A stretch of 64,000 nt of DNA from an uncultured Clostridia bacterium (GCA_934233735.1 CAKQGQ010000011.1:12538-76537); one strand, 5' to 3'; positions 42,340 to 51,208 are shown, counted from the first letter of the stretch. Made by a program: numbers and translations. Notes: generated by a model not told the origin, from the sequence alone.

Positions 42340-43281
42340 CTACAGTATCTTTACCACCGCAACCGTCAGATCGTCGCGCTCTCTGTCCGCATATCGCAAA
42401 ATTGCTTCACCCAGAATCTCTCCTGCCAGCCGCCTCGCCGAAAGATGCGCAAGTTCCGCGGCGGTTCGGCTTTCGAGCAGTTCGTGCAGCCACGCGCCGT
42501 CGCTTCCGTCCGCGCGGGCGGCTTCGGTAACGCCGTCGGATACCATGACAACGATGTCGCCCGCTTTCAAGCGAACCGCGATATGATTCAGCCGAACCTC
42601 CGGTATAATTCCAATCGGAAGCGCAGCCTGCTCGAACTTCTTAACCTTGCCGTTCCGAAGAAGAAAGGAGGAGGCTGCGCCCATTTTATAAAATTTTGCC
42701 TTTGCGGCATTTCTGTCTATTATCAAAAGATCCACAGTCGCAAAACATTCCGCTTCCCCTGCGGCTGCGCTGCTGCAGCGGGCCGCCCGCGCCTGCTGCA
42801 GCGGCTCAGGTTTCTTCTCGCATTCCTGTATTGCAGGCCGGCATTTCTGCCCGTCTTCCCGCGCTTTTGGCCGGCAATTTCTCATATCGTCGCACTTCGC
42901 CTGCGCTTCTTCGCAGGCAAGCATGTAGCGGTTCACTTCTTTAATCGCAAATGCCGGCCTCATACCGCTTTTAAGGTTTTTGCGCAGCCGCCGTGCGACC
43001 GCACGGCTTTCCGCCGCCGCCATTATCCCCTTTCCCATCCCGTCTGACAGGATAAGGGCGAGGCTGCCGTCAGGCAGCCCCGAGGAAATCGCGGTGTCAC
43101 CGCTGATTTCCTCGGCGGCGGCGGTCGCATAGCCGACACTTAGGCGTAAAGCTTCCTCTTCCGCAGCATCGCCTTGTCCTCTCTCAGCAGTATTCTCAAC
43201 AGCATCCTTTTTCCCGCTGTTTTCGTTTTGTTCAGCCTTTAAACTTTCCACAGGAATCTCCTGCATTTTCCTCAGTCCCAT
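42340..43281 (-). CDS. SpoIIE-type PP2C protein phosphatase, membrane domain absent
   Basis: A 313-residue soluble Ser/Thr phosphatase of the SpoIIE type. The Mn-binding motifs are SDGMGKG (about 79-85), MVSDGV and RDDLTVAVVKI, followed at once by the end. The ten-helix membrane domain of true SpoIIE is missing. An insertion of about 55 residues (about 124-178) is rich in Cys, Arg and Lys and interrupts the fold after NRYMLA. The gene precedes tilS and ftsH, the classic spoIIE-tilS-ftsH order, so it is probably a shortened spoIIE. I use the ATG at 43281 after GAGGGG. Confidence 0.75.
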   Translation of the reverse strand: MGLRKMQEIPVESLKAEQNENSGKKDAVENTAERGQGDAAEEEALRLSVGYATAAAEEISGDTAISSGLPDGSLALILSDGMGKGIMAAAESRAVARRLRKNLKSGMRPAFAIKEVNRYMLACEEAQAKCDDMRNCRPKAREDGQKCRPAIQECEKKPEPLQQARAARCSSAAAGEAECFATVDLLIIDRNAAKAKFYKMGAASSFLLRNGKVKKFEQAALPIGIIPEVRLNHIAVRLKAGDIVVMVSDGVTEAARADGSDGAWLHELLESRTAAELAHLSARRLAGEILGEAILRYADRERDDLTVAVVKIL

Positions 43282-43413
43282 GTCACACAACCCCTCAGCA
43301 ATCCGTATAAATTTTCGGCACGAATCCGAAAATTCTTCCTTTTATGCCGCATTGTATCACACAGAAGGTGCGGAATCTGTCGAAATCTGCAGGTTTCAAC
43401 ACAAAACACAAGT

Positions 43414-44034
43414 TTAAAATGCTTTTGCCACCATCCTCACGAACGCGTCCACCGTCGCCGCAAAAGCTGCAACTGCACAGATTCCACCGTACACAGGAAT
43501 CGGAAGCACCATGCAAGCAAAAGGGAAGGCGAAGAGCAAAATCCCTGCCGCCCTGTTTAACAGCGTGTGCATGGTAATCAGCTTTTTGTGCATTGCAAAA
43601 CACGCAATCGCATTCTTCACCTTCAGATAAAACACAAATGCTGCGCTAATCAAAAGCCACGCCGGTATTTGTGCCCAATAGACAGGCAGCAGCTTTACAC
43701 AGGCGACCGCTGCAAATACTATGTCTGCAGCCGAATCCAGCACTGCGCCCACTCGGCTTTCGGTCCCTCTTTTTCGGGCAATCGGTCCGTCCAGCATATT
43801 GGTCAGCCCTGCCAAAGCGTACACGCAGTAAAATGCCATGCCAAGCGGCTCAAGCAAAAGTAAAATGCCCGAAAGTCCAATTCGCATACTCGTCAGCACA
43901 TTCGCAGGCGACACAAGCGCGGCCACCCCGCGCCCCGCCGCCTGCGAACCCTCCGTGCGAGCGCCCGACGCGTCGACTCCATCTATAAGTGTAGCCGACA
44001 TTTTAAATTCCGAAGAAGTTTTTTCCGTTTTCAT
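43414..44034 (-). CDS. CDP-alcohol phosphatidyltransferase family protein
   Basis: Membrane enzyme of 206 residues that transfers a phosphatidyl group to an alcohol. The signature D-G-x2-A-R...G-x3-D-x3-D is intact: DGPIARKRGTESRVGAVLDSAAD (about 82-104). The N-terminus has an additional Ala/Gly-rich segment of about 40 residues. The acceptor cannot be named; glycerol-phosphate (PgsA-like) is one option. It overlaps the tatD gene by 32 bases, so it is cotranscribed. Confidence 0.8.
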   Translation of the reverse strand: MKTEKTSSEFKMSATLIDGVDASGARTEGSQAAGRGVAALVSPANVLTSMRIGLSGILLLLEPLGMAFYCVYALAGLTNMLDGPIARKRGTESRVGAVLDSAADIVFAAVACVKLLPVYWAQIPAWLLISAAFVFYLKVKNAIACFAMHKKLITMHTLLNRAAGILLFAFPFACMVLPIPVYGGICAVAAFAATVDAFVRMVAKAF

Positions 44035-44899
44035 AGGTTGCCTCTGCTGCTTTCTCGTAGCTTATGCCTTTGATTTCGGCGATTTTACGAACTACGAATT
44101 CCACATATTCGCTCTTGTTCTGCTTCCCGCGATACGGAACGGGTGTAAGGTACGGTGCATCCGTTTCCGCCATCAAAAACTCCAGCGGAATCGCCTCGAC
44201 GACATGCACCGTCTTCTTATTATTCTTGTATGTGAGCGGTCCATCGACACCAATCGTCGCGCCAGCCTTCACATATTCGATGGCAAGCTCGCGACTTCCA
44301 CTGAAGCAGTGAATGTCGACCCTCGCATCGCCGCCGCAGTCGCCGAAGGCGACTGCCCGGTGCGACAGCACCTTGCCGCCCACCCCCATGATGTCAAACT
44401 CGGACGGGGCGGTCGGCAGGCGGCGTGGCGGGAACCACGACTTTCGCTCGTCTGAAAACGCGCCCTCCTCCTTCAGTATGTCGAACACCTCTTGGTCGGC
44501 TTCCCTGGAATGTACCACAATCGGCAGCTTCAGTTCATTTGCAAGCTGAATCTGCCTGCGGAACCAATGGTGCTGCACATCGCGCGGCGACAGGTCATAG
44601 TGGAAGTCGAGCCCGATTTCGCCGATTGCCTTGACTTTCGGCTCGTTTTTTGCGATTTGGCGGAATCGTTCCAGCATCGCCTCGTCCATCAGCTTTGAAT
44701 CGTGCGGGTGCATTCCGATGACCGCATAGCACCACGGATAGCGGTTTGCGTGCTCGACTGCCAAAAGACTGGATGGCTCGTCGAAGCCCACATCCATCAC
44801 CAGTCCGACATCCGAGGCTTCGATTTCCGTCGCCAGGGCCACGCGCTCCTCGTCTGTAAACGAATCATTATTCAAATGTGTATGTGTATCAAACAGCAT
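44003..44899 (-). CDS. tatD: TatD-family DNase with insertion
   Basis: Metal-dependent DNase of 298 residues. The TatD motifs are present: DTHTHLN (4-10), GEIGLDFHYD (about 93-102), VVHSREA (about 128-134), HCFSG (about 197-201) and ETDAPYLTP (about 250). Residues 147-195 form an insertion rich in Pro, Arg and Gly that ordinary 255-residue TatD proteins lack. The active site is unaffected. It follows metG, a common TatD neighbour, after a long repeat island. Confidence 0.9.
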   Translation of the reverse strand: MLFDTHTHLNNDSFTDEERVALATEIEASDVGLVMDVGFDEPSSLLAVEHANRYPWCYAVIGMHPHDSKLMDEAMLERFRQIAKNEPKVKAIGEIGLDFHYDLSPRDVQHHWFRRQIQLANELKLPIVVHSREADQEVFDILKEEGAFSDERKSWFPPRRLPTAPSEFDIMGVGGKVLSHRAVAFGDCGGDARVDIHCFSGSRELAIEYVKAGATIGVDGPLTYKNNKKTVHVVEAIPLEFLMAETDAPYLTPVPYRGKQNKSEYVEFVVRKIAEIKGISYEKAAEATYENGKNFFGI

Positions 44900-44928
44900 A
44901 TTTTCCCTCCTGCAATATTTTGCGATGT

Positions 44929-45356
44929 GAAAAGTTGGACTTTTTTCTCACATTTCCAGATTGTCCAACTTTTCTTCATTTGATTACGTTTAAAGTCAGT
45001 ATAATATGGTTGGATTTCGGCCAATGTTGGACGAAATCGTCATCCTATCTAAATTGTCCAACAAAGCTCACCGAAAACAATCAGTTTTGTTGGACAATTT
45101 TCGGCCACCGATATAAAACTCCAACTTCCGGCATTTCCACCTGGGTTTTTTGACGCTGAAGCGCTCTTTTGTTGGAGTTTTTCGCTGCTGACCGAAAAAA
45201 TCCAACTTTCCCTGTTGCAGGGTAGCCACAAGCCAAGACAAGCGCAGGCAAAAGGCAGGCGCAAACACAAGTCAAGGCAAAGCAAGGCGGCCGCAATACA
45301 ATTATATGAAAAAAATTGTCCGGTTTCAGCGCCCAGCCTAGTATCGGACAATTTTT
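44929..45356. repeat. Cluster of GTTGGA/TCCAAC inverted repeats
   Basis: Perfect or nearly perfect pairs are listed here. GAAAAGTTGGAC (44929-44940) pairs with its complement at 44963-44974. AAATTGTCCAACAAA (45051-45065) pairs with 45086-45100. AAACTCCAAC (45116-45125) pairs with 45171-45180. GTTGGA(g)TTTTTCG (45171-45184) pairs with 45193-45206. AAAAATTGTCCG (45311-45322) pairs with 45345-45356. All share the core GTTGGAC or GTTGGA, so it is a family. Confidence 0.85.
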
Positions 45357-45449
45357 CACTTATTTATATTCCTGCACTTCGCACGTCCGGCAGCGTGTGC
45401 AAACGCGCATCAAATTACCAACGCGCAACAACATGCCAACACGCAACGC

Positions 45450-45687
45450 TTAGCACGCTTCTTGCGGCCATTTAAGCGACCACCTGAACACCAAGCGCCA
45501 CAGGCGCTAAACTTGGCACGCATTTTGCGGCCCTCCGAGCAATGCCACAGGCCTCACATGCCAAACGACCGGCCGCCACTACAGGCCCCAGAATGCCGCC
45601 CGTCAAACGCGCAGGCACCAATTTCGGCACACTTCTTGCGACCCCTCCAACGCACAAGCACCAATTTTGGCACGAATCTTGCGGCCA
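45450..45687. repeat. Four diverged copies of a 43-base repeat with sigma54-like core
   Basis: Copies at 45450-45470, 45512-45533, 45622-45644 and 45665-45687 share (T)nGGCAC-N5-TTGCGGCC on the plus strand. The first has AG in place of GG. The GG and GC are always exactly 10 bases apart. Read on the minus strand the same copies would encode GRKxRAK, but stops intervene. The two readings are not separable by eye. Confidence 0.6.
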
Positions 45688-45753
45688 CCAGATGGCAATC
45701 CAAATGTCACACCAAACGCTATGGCCGCCGACACGCATCAATGCGTCAGTGCC

Positions 45754-47715
45754 TTAGCCGACTACTTCGCCGTCCGGTGCGCTTGTGGTTACGATTTCGC
45801 AGCGGTCACCGTTATCCGCAAAAAGCAGCATGCCCTTGGATTCCATGCCTCTGAGCTGGCGCGGCTTGAGGTTTGCAACTACAATAACCTTCTTACCCAC
45901 CATTTCTTCCGGCGTGAAGTCCTTCGCGACGCCGCTGATAACCTGACGGCGCTCTGTACCCATCTTAATCTGGAAAACAAGAAGCTTGTCAGCCTTCGGG
46001 TGTTTCTCCGCCTTCTCGATTACGCCTACGCGGAAGTCGATTTTGTCGAAGTCCTCGAATTCAATTGCCGGCTTCAGGTCAAGCGGAATGTTTTCCGGTT
46101 CTTTGTCTTTCTTCATGGATTCGCTGATTGCGTACAGCTCTTCCAGTTCCTTTTCGATGTCCAGTCTCGGGAAGATAGCATCGCCCTTCTTCACCTGCTC
46201 CTGATACATCATTTCAAATTCAAACGCATCTTCCCATACGACATCTGCGTACCAAAGACCCATCTGCTTGCGGATTTCCTTGGAAGTCGTGTGCATGAAC
46301 GGATAGATCAAAATCGAGATGATGCGGATTGCCTCTGCGAGATTGTGCAGAACCGTGTCCAGAGCCGCCTTTGCTGCCGGGTCGGTATCTGCGGTCTTTG
46401 CAAGCACCCAAGGTGCTTTTTCGTCGATATATTTGTTTGCGCGGCGAACGACAATCCAGATTTCTTCCAGTGCCATGTTGAACGCAAACTTGTCCATCTG
46501 CTCTTCCACCTTGGAAGCAGCACCGACTGCAACGGCGCGGAGGTCTGCGTCGATTTCATCCATTGCCGATGAAACCGCATCCGGAACTGTGCCGCCATTG
46601 TATTTTTCGATCATGGAAACGGTTCTGGAAACGAAGTTCCCGAGGTCGTTTGCCAGATCGTAGTTCATTCTCTTAAGCATTACTTCATTGGTGAAAACGC
46701 CGTCCTGTCCGAAGGTGTATTCGCGAAGCAGGAAATATTTCAAAGCGTCAATGCCGTATCTTTCGATGAGGATTACAGGGTCAATAACATCCGATCCCTT
46801 TGCCGCTTTGGACTTGGAAACTTTTTCGCCGCCCATAAGAAGCCAGCCGTGACCGCGCACCTGCTTCGGAAGCGGAAGACCCGCACTCATAAGCATTGCC
46901 GGCCAGATGATGCTGTGGAATCTTACAATTTCCTTGCCCACAAGGTGAACATCAGCAGGCCAGTATTTGTCGTAAAGCTCCGGATCATCCGGATAGCCGA
47001 GTGCTGTGATGTAGTTTGTCAAAGCGTCAAGCCATACATAGATTACATGCTTCTCATCGAGCGGAACCGGGATGCCCCAGTCGAATGTTGAACGGGAAAT
47101 GCAAAGGTCGTCAAGTCCCTGATTGATGAACGAAATCATTTCGTTTCTGCGGCTGTCAGGCTGCAGGAAATCCGGGTTCTTGTCAAAAAGCTCAAGAAGC
47201 GCCGGAGCGTATTTGGAAAGTTTGAAGAAGTAGGCTTCTTCCTTTGCAGGCTGAACAGGTCTGCCGCAGTCCGGGCAGCAGCCGTTTACAAGCTGGCTTT
47301 CCGTCCAGAAACTCTCACACGGCGTGCAGTAAAGCCCCTCGTATTCGCCCTTGTAAATATCACCGTTTTCATAAAGCTTCATAAAAATATCCTGAACGCG
47401 CTTGATATGACGCGGTTCTGTCGTTCTGATAAAGTCGTCGTTGGAAATCTCCATCTTGTCCCAAAGCTTCTTGATTCCGTCCACAACTTCGTCAACATAA
47501 GCCTGCGGGGTTACGCCTTTTTCATCCGCAATCGTCTGGATTTTCTGTCCGTGTTCATCGGTTCCCGTAAGGAATCTTACATCATATCCGCAGAGTCTCT
47601 TGAATCTTGCCATGGCGTCAGCCATTACCGTGCAGTATGTGTGTCCGATGTGCAAGTTGGAACTCGGATAATAAATCGGTGTGGTGATGTAATACGTTCC
47701 TTTTTTTGTTGTCAT
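45754..47715 (-). CDS. metG: Methionyl-tRNA synthetase
   Basis: Charges tRNA-Met. The 653-residue enzyme has the HIGH-type motif HIGHTYC near the N-terminus and a KMSKS-type motif KVSKSK (about 300). Four cysteines form a zinc-binding knuckle (CTPCESFW and CCPDCG, about 120-145). A C-terminal tRNA-binding EMAP-like domain begins DFDKIDFRVGVIEKAE. The ATG at 47715 follows AGGAGG by 9 bases. The small membrane protein gene ends one base before it. Confidence 0.97.
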   Translation of the reverse strand: MTTKKGTYYITTPIYYPSSNLHIGHTYCTVMADAMARFKRLCGYDVRFLTGTDEHGQKIQTIADEKGVTPQAYVDEVVDGIKKLWDKMEISNDDFIRTTEPRHIKRVQDIFMKLYENGDIYKGEYEGLYCTPCESFWTESQLVNGCCPDCGRPVQPAKEEAYFFKLSKYAPALLELFDKNPDFLQPDSRRNEMISFINQGLDDLCISRSTFDWGIPVPLDEKHVIYVWLDALTNYITALGYPDDPELYDKYWPADVHLVGKEIVRFHSIIWPAMLMSAGLPLPKQVRGHGWLLMGGEKVSKSKAAKGSDVIDPVILIERYGIDALKYFLLREYTFGQDGVFTNEVMLKRMNYDLANDLGNFVSRTVSMIEKYNGGTVPDAVSSAMDEIDADLRAVAVGAASKVEEQMDKFAFNMALEEIWIVVRRANKYIDEKAPWVLAKTADTDPAAKAALDTVLHNLAEAIRIISILIYPFMHTTSKEIRKQMGLWYADVVWEDAFEFEMMYQEQVKKGDAIFPRLDIEKELEELYAISESMKKDKEPENIPLDLKPAIEFEDFDKIDFRVGVIEKAEKHPKADKLLVFQIKMGTERRQVISGVAKDFTPEEMVGKKVIVVANLKPRQLRGMESKGMLLFADNGDRCEIVTTSAPDGEVVG

Positions 47716-47716
47716 T

Positions 47717-47890
47717 TTATTCTTCCTCCTCATTTTCCTGCGAACATGCTTTGGTCATAACCTTGTCCGTCAGTGCGATAAGAGCAACTCCTGCCGCAAG
47801 AAACGCTGCCATGGTTTTTCCCACAGTCTTCACAACTTTCTTTCCGTTCTTTTTCTTTGGCTCATCAGCCTTGATGATTCCTGTTTTCAT
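47717..47890 (-). CDS. Small membrane protein, 57 residues
   Basis: A short gene with AGGAGG 8 bases before an ATG at 47890. The protein has a Lys-rich start (KADEPKKKNGKKVVK), one hydrophobic segment (TMAAFLAAGVALIAL, about 27-41), and an acidic end (SQENEEEE). It overlaps the cytidylate-kinase-like gene by 26 bases and ends one base before metG. It does not match a family I recognise; a single-pass membrane protein is all that can be said. It was easily overlooked because of its size. Confidence 0.65.
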   Translation of the reverse strand: MKTGIIKADEPKKKNGKKVVKTVGKTMAAFLAAGVALIALTDKVMTKACSQENEEEE

Positions 47891-48503
47891 CCTTATACCT
47901 CCTGTGTTCTACATAATCCACGATTAGTTTCGCAGCTTCCTCTTCACTGATGTAACTGCTGTTGATTGCAAGATTGTAGTTCTTGAATTCACCCCATTTT
48001 TGCCCCGTATGATAGTTATAATAATTCAGTCTGGCTTTATCGTAAGTCGCAATAATATCCTTAACCTTTGCCTCGTCGTCTCCGTAAACTTCAACCGCAC
48101 GCTTCAGTCTGTCTTCATATTCTGCATAAATAAAGACATTCGTAACGCCCGGCATATCGCGAAGCACATAGTCTGCGCATCTGCCGACGATAACTGCTTT
48201 ATCGGTGTCCCCGATTTCCTTAATAACCTGAAACTGCGCTAAAAACAGCTTTTCATTTACGGAAAGTGGACTGCCGCTGACGCCTTCGTTAAAGCTCAGA
48301 GCAGACGCCAGATTGTATGCGAAGCTGTTCTTTGCCTTAAGCTCGGTTCCTTTCATCAATTCTCTGGAATAGCCGCTCTGTTCTGCGGCCATATCCAGGA
48401 TTTCTTTATCATAAAACGGTACATTCAGTTTTTCCGCCAAAATTTTTCCTATAATTCTTCCGCCACTGCCGTACTGACGGCTGATCGTTACAATTTTTCT
48501 CAT
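47865..48503 (-). CDS. Cytidylate kinase-like family protein
   Basis: Nucleotide-binding protein of 212 residues. It starts MRKIVTISRQYGSGGRIIGKILAEKL, the P-loop-like signature of the AAA_26/cytidylate-kinase-like family; VIVGRCADYVL and later basic residues (RLKRAVEVYG) fit too. True cytidylate kinase acts on CMP; this divergent group is of unknown specificity. It overlaps the aspartate kinase gene by 4 bases and lies in the order aspartokinase, this gene, small membrane protein, metG. Confidence 0.8.
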   Translation of the reverse strand: MRKIVTISRQYGSGGRIIGKILAEKLNVPFYDKEILDMAAEQSGYSRELMKGTELKAKNSFAYNLASALSFNEGVSGSPLSVNEKLFLAQFQVIKEIGDTDKAVIVGRCADYVLRDMPGVTNVFIYAEYEDRLKRAVEVYGDDEAKVKDIIATYDKARLNYYNYHTGQKWGEFKNYNLAINSSYISEEEAAKLIVDYVEHRRYKDENRNHQG

Positions 48504-49840
48504 GCTTCCTCCTCTTCTCCTACGAAAGCCCGGTAAATTGCTCTGATTGCTTTCTCAAAGTCTTTGTTCTCTACGCCGACGATGATATTCATTTCGCTGG
48601 AGCCCTGTTCAATCATTCGAATGTTGACGCCGGCCTCCGCAAGTCCTTCAAACAGTGTTGCCGAAACGCCCTGTCTATAGGACATTCCGTGTCCAACCGT
48701 TGCAATCAGTGCCATATCTTCGAAAACATCGATGCTGTCCGGACGGAGTCTAGCGCGGAATTCATCCAGCACCTCTTCCAGTCTTCCGTTGATTGCTTTA
48801 TTCGACATTACAACCGAAACGGTATCGATTCCGCTCGGCAGATGTTCAAAGTTTATGTCAAAATCATCTAAAATATCCAGAATTTTTCTGACAAAGCCTC
48901 TCTCGCTGCTCATCATATTCTTGTAAATTGCCACAACCGTAAAGTCTCTGTTTCCGGCAATTCCTGTTATAATGCGGTTTTCATCGTTTTCAAAGCTTTC
49001 CGAAACTTCTGCGGTAATGAAAGTTCCCGAGTCTTCCGGCTTATTCGTGTTTCGGATATTAATCGGAACGTTTGCCATTCTCGCAGGATAAATCGCATCC
49101 TCATGCAGAACGCTGGCTCCCATGTAGGACAATTCTCTGAGTTCTTTATATGAAATTTCTCGAATCTGCTTCGGATTGGAAACGATTCTCGGATCAGCCA
49201 TTAAGAAACCGGAAACATCCGTCCAGTTTTCATAAACATCCGCCTTAACCGCTCTTGCTACAAGCGCACCCGTGATGTCCGAGCCGCCGCGTGAGAAGGT
49301 CTTAATCTTTCCGTCCGGGGTACTTCCGTAGAATCCCGGAAGGACTGCTCTTTCATGTTTCGCCAGTTCTTCACGAAGTGCATCGTCGGTCTCTTCCATA
49401 AGGAGTCTGCCTTTTGCGTCGAACTTGATCAGACCTGCGGTATCCACAAAATCATAATCCAAAAATGCCGCAACCAAAATTGCATTCAGATATTCTCCTC
49501 TGGATGCAATGTAATCTGCGGAAGGATTATTTCTCAGGTTTTCACGAATCTCGTCAAAATGCTTCAGCAAATCCACCTTCACTCCGAGATTGATTTCCAC
49601 TGCCATGTAGCGGTCTGCCACAACCTGAAAAAGCTGATCGTAAGGCAGATTATGCTCGATATGCGTTTTGCACAGATATAAAATATCCGTAATCTTGCTG
49701 TCTCCTTCAAATCTTTTTCCCGGTGCCGATACCACAATATATTTTCTGTCCGGATCGTGCCGGATAATTTCCTTTGTTTTCGTCAGTTGTATCCCGTCTG
49801 CCACGGATGAGCCGCCAAACTTTGCGACCTTAATGCCCAT
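48500..49840 (-). CDS. Aspartate kinase
   Basis: First step of lysine, threonine and methionine synthesis (446 residues). The kinase domain begins VAKFGGSSVADG and has FSRGGSDITGAL (about 220-231). Two ACT domains near the end (after FTVVAIYKN and IATVGHGMS) sense an amino acid, usually lysine or threonine. The ATG at 49840 follows AGGAGG; an in-frame extension upstream has no site. Placed before metG, it may be coordinated with methionine use. Confidence 0.93.
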   Translation of the reverse strand: MGIKVAKFGGSSVADGIQLTKTKEIIRHDPDRKYIVVSAPGKRFEGDSKITDILYLCKTHIEHNLPYDQLFQVVADRYMAVEINLGVKVDLLKHFDEIRENLRNNPSADYIASRGEYLNAILVAAFLDYDFVDTAGLIKFDAKGRLLMEETDDALREELAKHERAVLPGFYGSTPDGKIKTFSRGGSDITGALVARAVKADVYENWTDVSGFLMADPRIVSNPKQIREISYKELRELSYMGASVLHEDAIYPARMANVPINIRNTNKPEDSGTFITAEVSESFENDENRIITGIAGNRDFTVVAIYKNMMSSERGFVRKILDILDDFDINFEHLPSGIDTVSVVMSNKAINGRLEEVLDEFRARLRPDSIDVFEDMALIATVGHGMSYRQGVSATLFEGLAEAGVNIRMIEQGSSEMNIIVGVENKDFEKAIRAIYRAFVGEEEEA

Positions 49841-49928
49841 AACTCTACCTCCTGTTTTTTTGCAACCTGCCATACCGTGGGCTTGTCACATATGTATCCT
49901 ATTATTTTATACCAAAATTCGCCTGATT

Positions 49929-50414
49929 TCAAGCCTTTGGCTTCCTTAAATCCTCTAAAAGTTCCTCGTTGAGCGTCTGCTGTGCCTCTTCAATTTCATT
50001 TTCGCTGTTCAGGTCGACAATCTGCGTCACCCAGACCCTGGAGCGATACCAGCTTTCAGAGATTGCATGAAGGAGTGCCTTCGTGCAGAGCGGTGCTTTC
50101 TCGTGTGCGCGTATCAGATACACGCGGACAATCAGCCCCGTCCTTGCCGCCTTAATCTCAAAAACGCTTTCCTTCTGTCCCGCTCTAACCAAAGCATCGT
50201 GAAGATGCTGTGAAACATATTCGCAAATCGTCGTTTTGCTTTCTTTATCGCATATCACATAAAATGCCACTGCGGCCACACAGGCAAGCGCTGTTGCTAT
50301 GATGTCGCCGAAAGCCGGAACGGTCGCATAATACATAATGAGGCCGAAAAACATCCCTATCCATTTAATTCTTCCCAAAAGATCTACTCGTTTTCTTACT
50401 CTTGCTTCTTCCAT
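49929..50414 (-). CDS. Hypothetical membrane protein
   Basis: A 161-residue protein with a basic N-terminus and one or two hydrophobic segments (about 20-52: IGMFFGLIMYYATVPAFG and ATALACVAAVAFYVIC), followed by a soluble part rich in charged residues ending in a helical acidic tail. I do not recognise a domain. The ATG at 50414 has GAGAGGA upstream. It is divergent from deoC. Function unknown. Confidence 0.7.
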   Translation of the reverse strand: MEEARVRKRVDLLGRIKWIGMFFGLIMYYATVPAFGDIIATALACVAAVAFYVICDKESKTTICEYVSQHLHDALVRAGQKESVFEIKAARTGLIVRVYLIRAHEKAPLCTKALLHAISESWYRSRVWVTQIVDLNSENEIEEAQQTLNEELLEDLRKPKA

Positions 50415-50530
50415 ATTCTGTCCTCTCGTTTTGATATATTTATTATATTCGCAAAGGCCCGTTCTGGCAATATGTCTTTTCATTTTAGCCGGAATATGAT
50501 ATACTGTTGACAATATTGGAGGTAAACGAT

Positions 50531-51208
50531 ATGAAACTGATGAAACCTTTGAATAAATACTTTGACCACACGCTTCTGAAGCCGGAGGCGACCTCTGCGC
50601 AGATTGACAAGCTCTGTGAAGAAGCGCGCGAGTACGACTTCTATTCCGTATGCGTCAACAGCTGCTATGCGGCGCGCTGCATGGAAAATCTCCGCGGTAC
50701 GGATGTGAAAATCGCTGCCGTTGTCGGATTCCCTCTCGGGGCCTGTACAACTGCCACGAAGGCTTTTGAGACGGAAGAGGCTTGCAAAGACGGTGCTTCC
50801 GAAGTGGATATGGTTCTGAATGTGGGTGTGTTTAAGGACGGGGATTACGACTATATCCGCGAAGACATTTATGCGGTCGTGGAAGCGGCAGCGAAATACA
50901 ATGCCATCGTCAAAGTTATCCTTGAAACCTGTCTGCTTTCGGATTCTGAAATTGAAGAAGCCTGCAGGCTGGCAAAAGAAGCCGGAGCACATTTCGTGAA
51001 AACATCAACCGGATTTAACTCCGCAGGAGCTACCGTCGAAGATGTTGCCCTGATGAAAAAAACAGTCGGCGATGCTCTTGAGGTAAAAGCAAGCGGCGGA
51101 ATCCGCGATTACGCACAGGCAATGGCGATGATCGAAGCCGGTGCCGATCGGCTTGGAGCGTCCGCTTCTGTTGCAATTATGGAGGTGTATGAAAATGAAC
51201 ATAACTAA
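50531..51208 (+). CDS. deoC: Deoxyribose-phosphate aldolase
   Basis: Converts 2-deoxyribose-5-phosphate to glyceraldehyde-3-phosphate and acetaldehyde (nucleoside salvage). The 225-residue protein has DHTLLKPEAT at the start, VGFPLGA, DMVLNVG, VKVILETCLL (Schiff-base lysine and its region), KTSTGF and VKASGGIRD. The ATG at 50531 follows GGAGG. The next small gene overlaps its end. Confidence 0.95.
   Translation: MKLMKPLNKYFDHTLLKPEATSAQIDKLCEEAREYDFYSVCVNSCYAARCMENLRGTDVKIAAVVGFPLGACTTATKAFETEEACKDGASEVDMVLNVGVFKDGDYDYIREDIYAVVEAAAKYNAIVKVILETCLLSDSEIEEACRLAKEAGAHFVKTSTGFNSAGATVEDVALMKKTVGDALEVKASGGIRDYAQAMAMIEAGADRLGASASVAIMEVYENEHN

Larger units (their letters stand above)
44900..45753. 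other. Gene-free repeat island between metG and tatD
   Basis: No credible gene in about 850 bases. The left half (44929-45356) is a cluster of GTTGGA/TCCAAC inverted repeats; the right half (45450-45690) contains four copies of a diverged direct repeat with a GGCAC-N5-TTGC core. Open frames on both strands are shadows of these repeats and have no good start or motif. Confidence 0.65.

Noticed and set aside
45049..45359. Minus-strand frames of 66 to 100 codons in the inverted-repeat cluster
   Set aside because: Overlapping frames over hairpins, no family motif and no binding site; shadows of repeats.
45462..45854. Plus-strand frame of 130 codons in the metG-tatD interval
   Set aside because: It runs into antisense metG, has no ribosome binding site, and its peptide repeats only reflect the DNA repeat.
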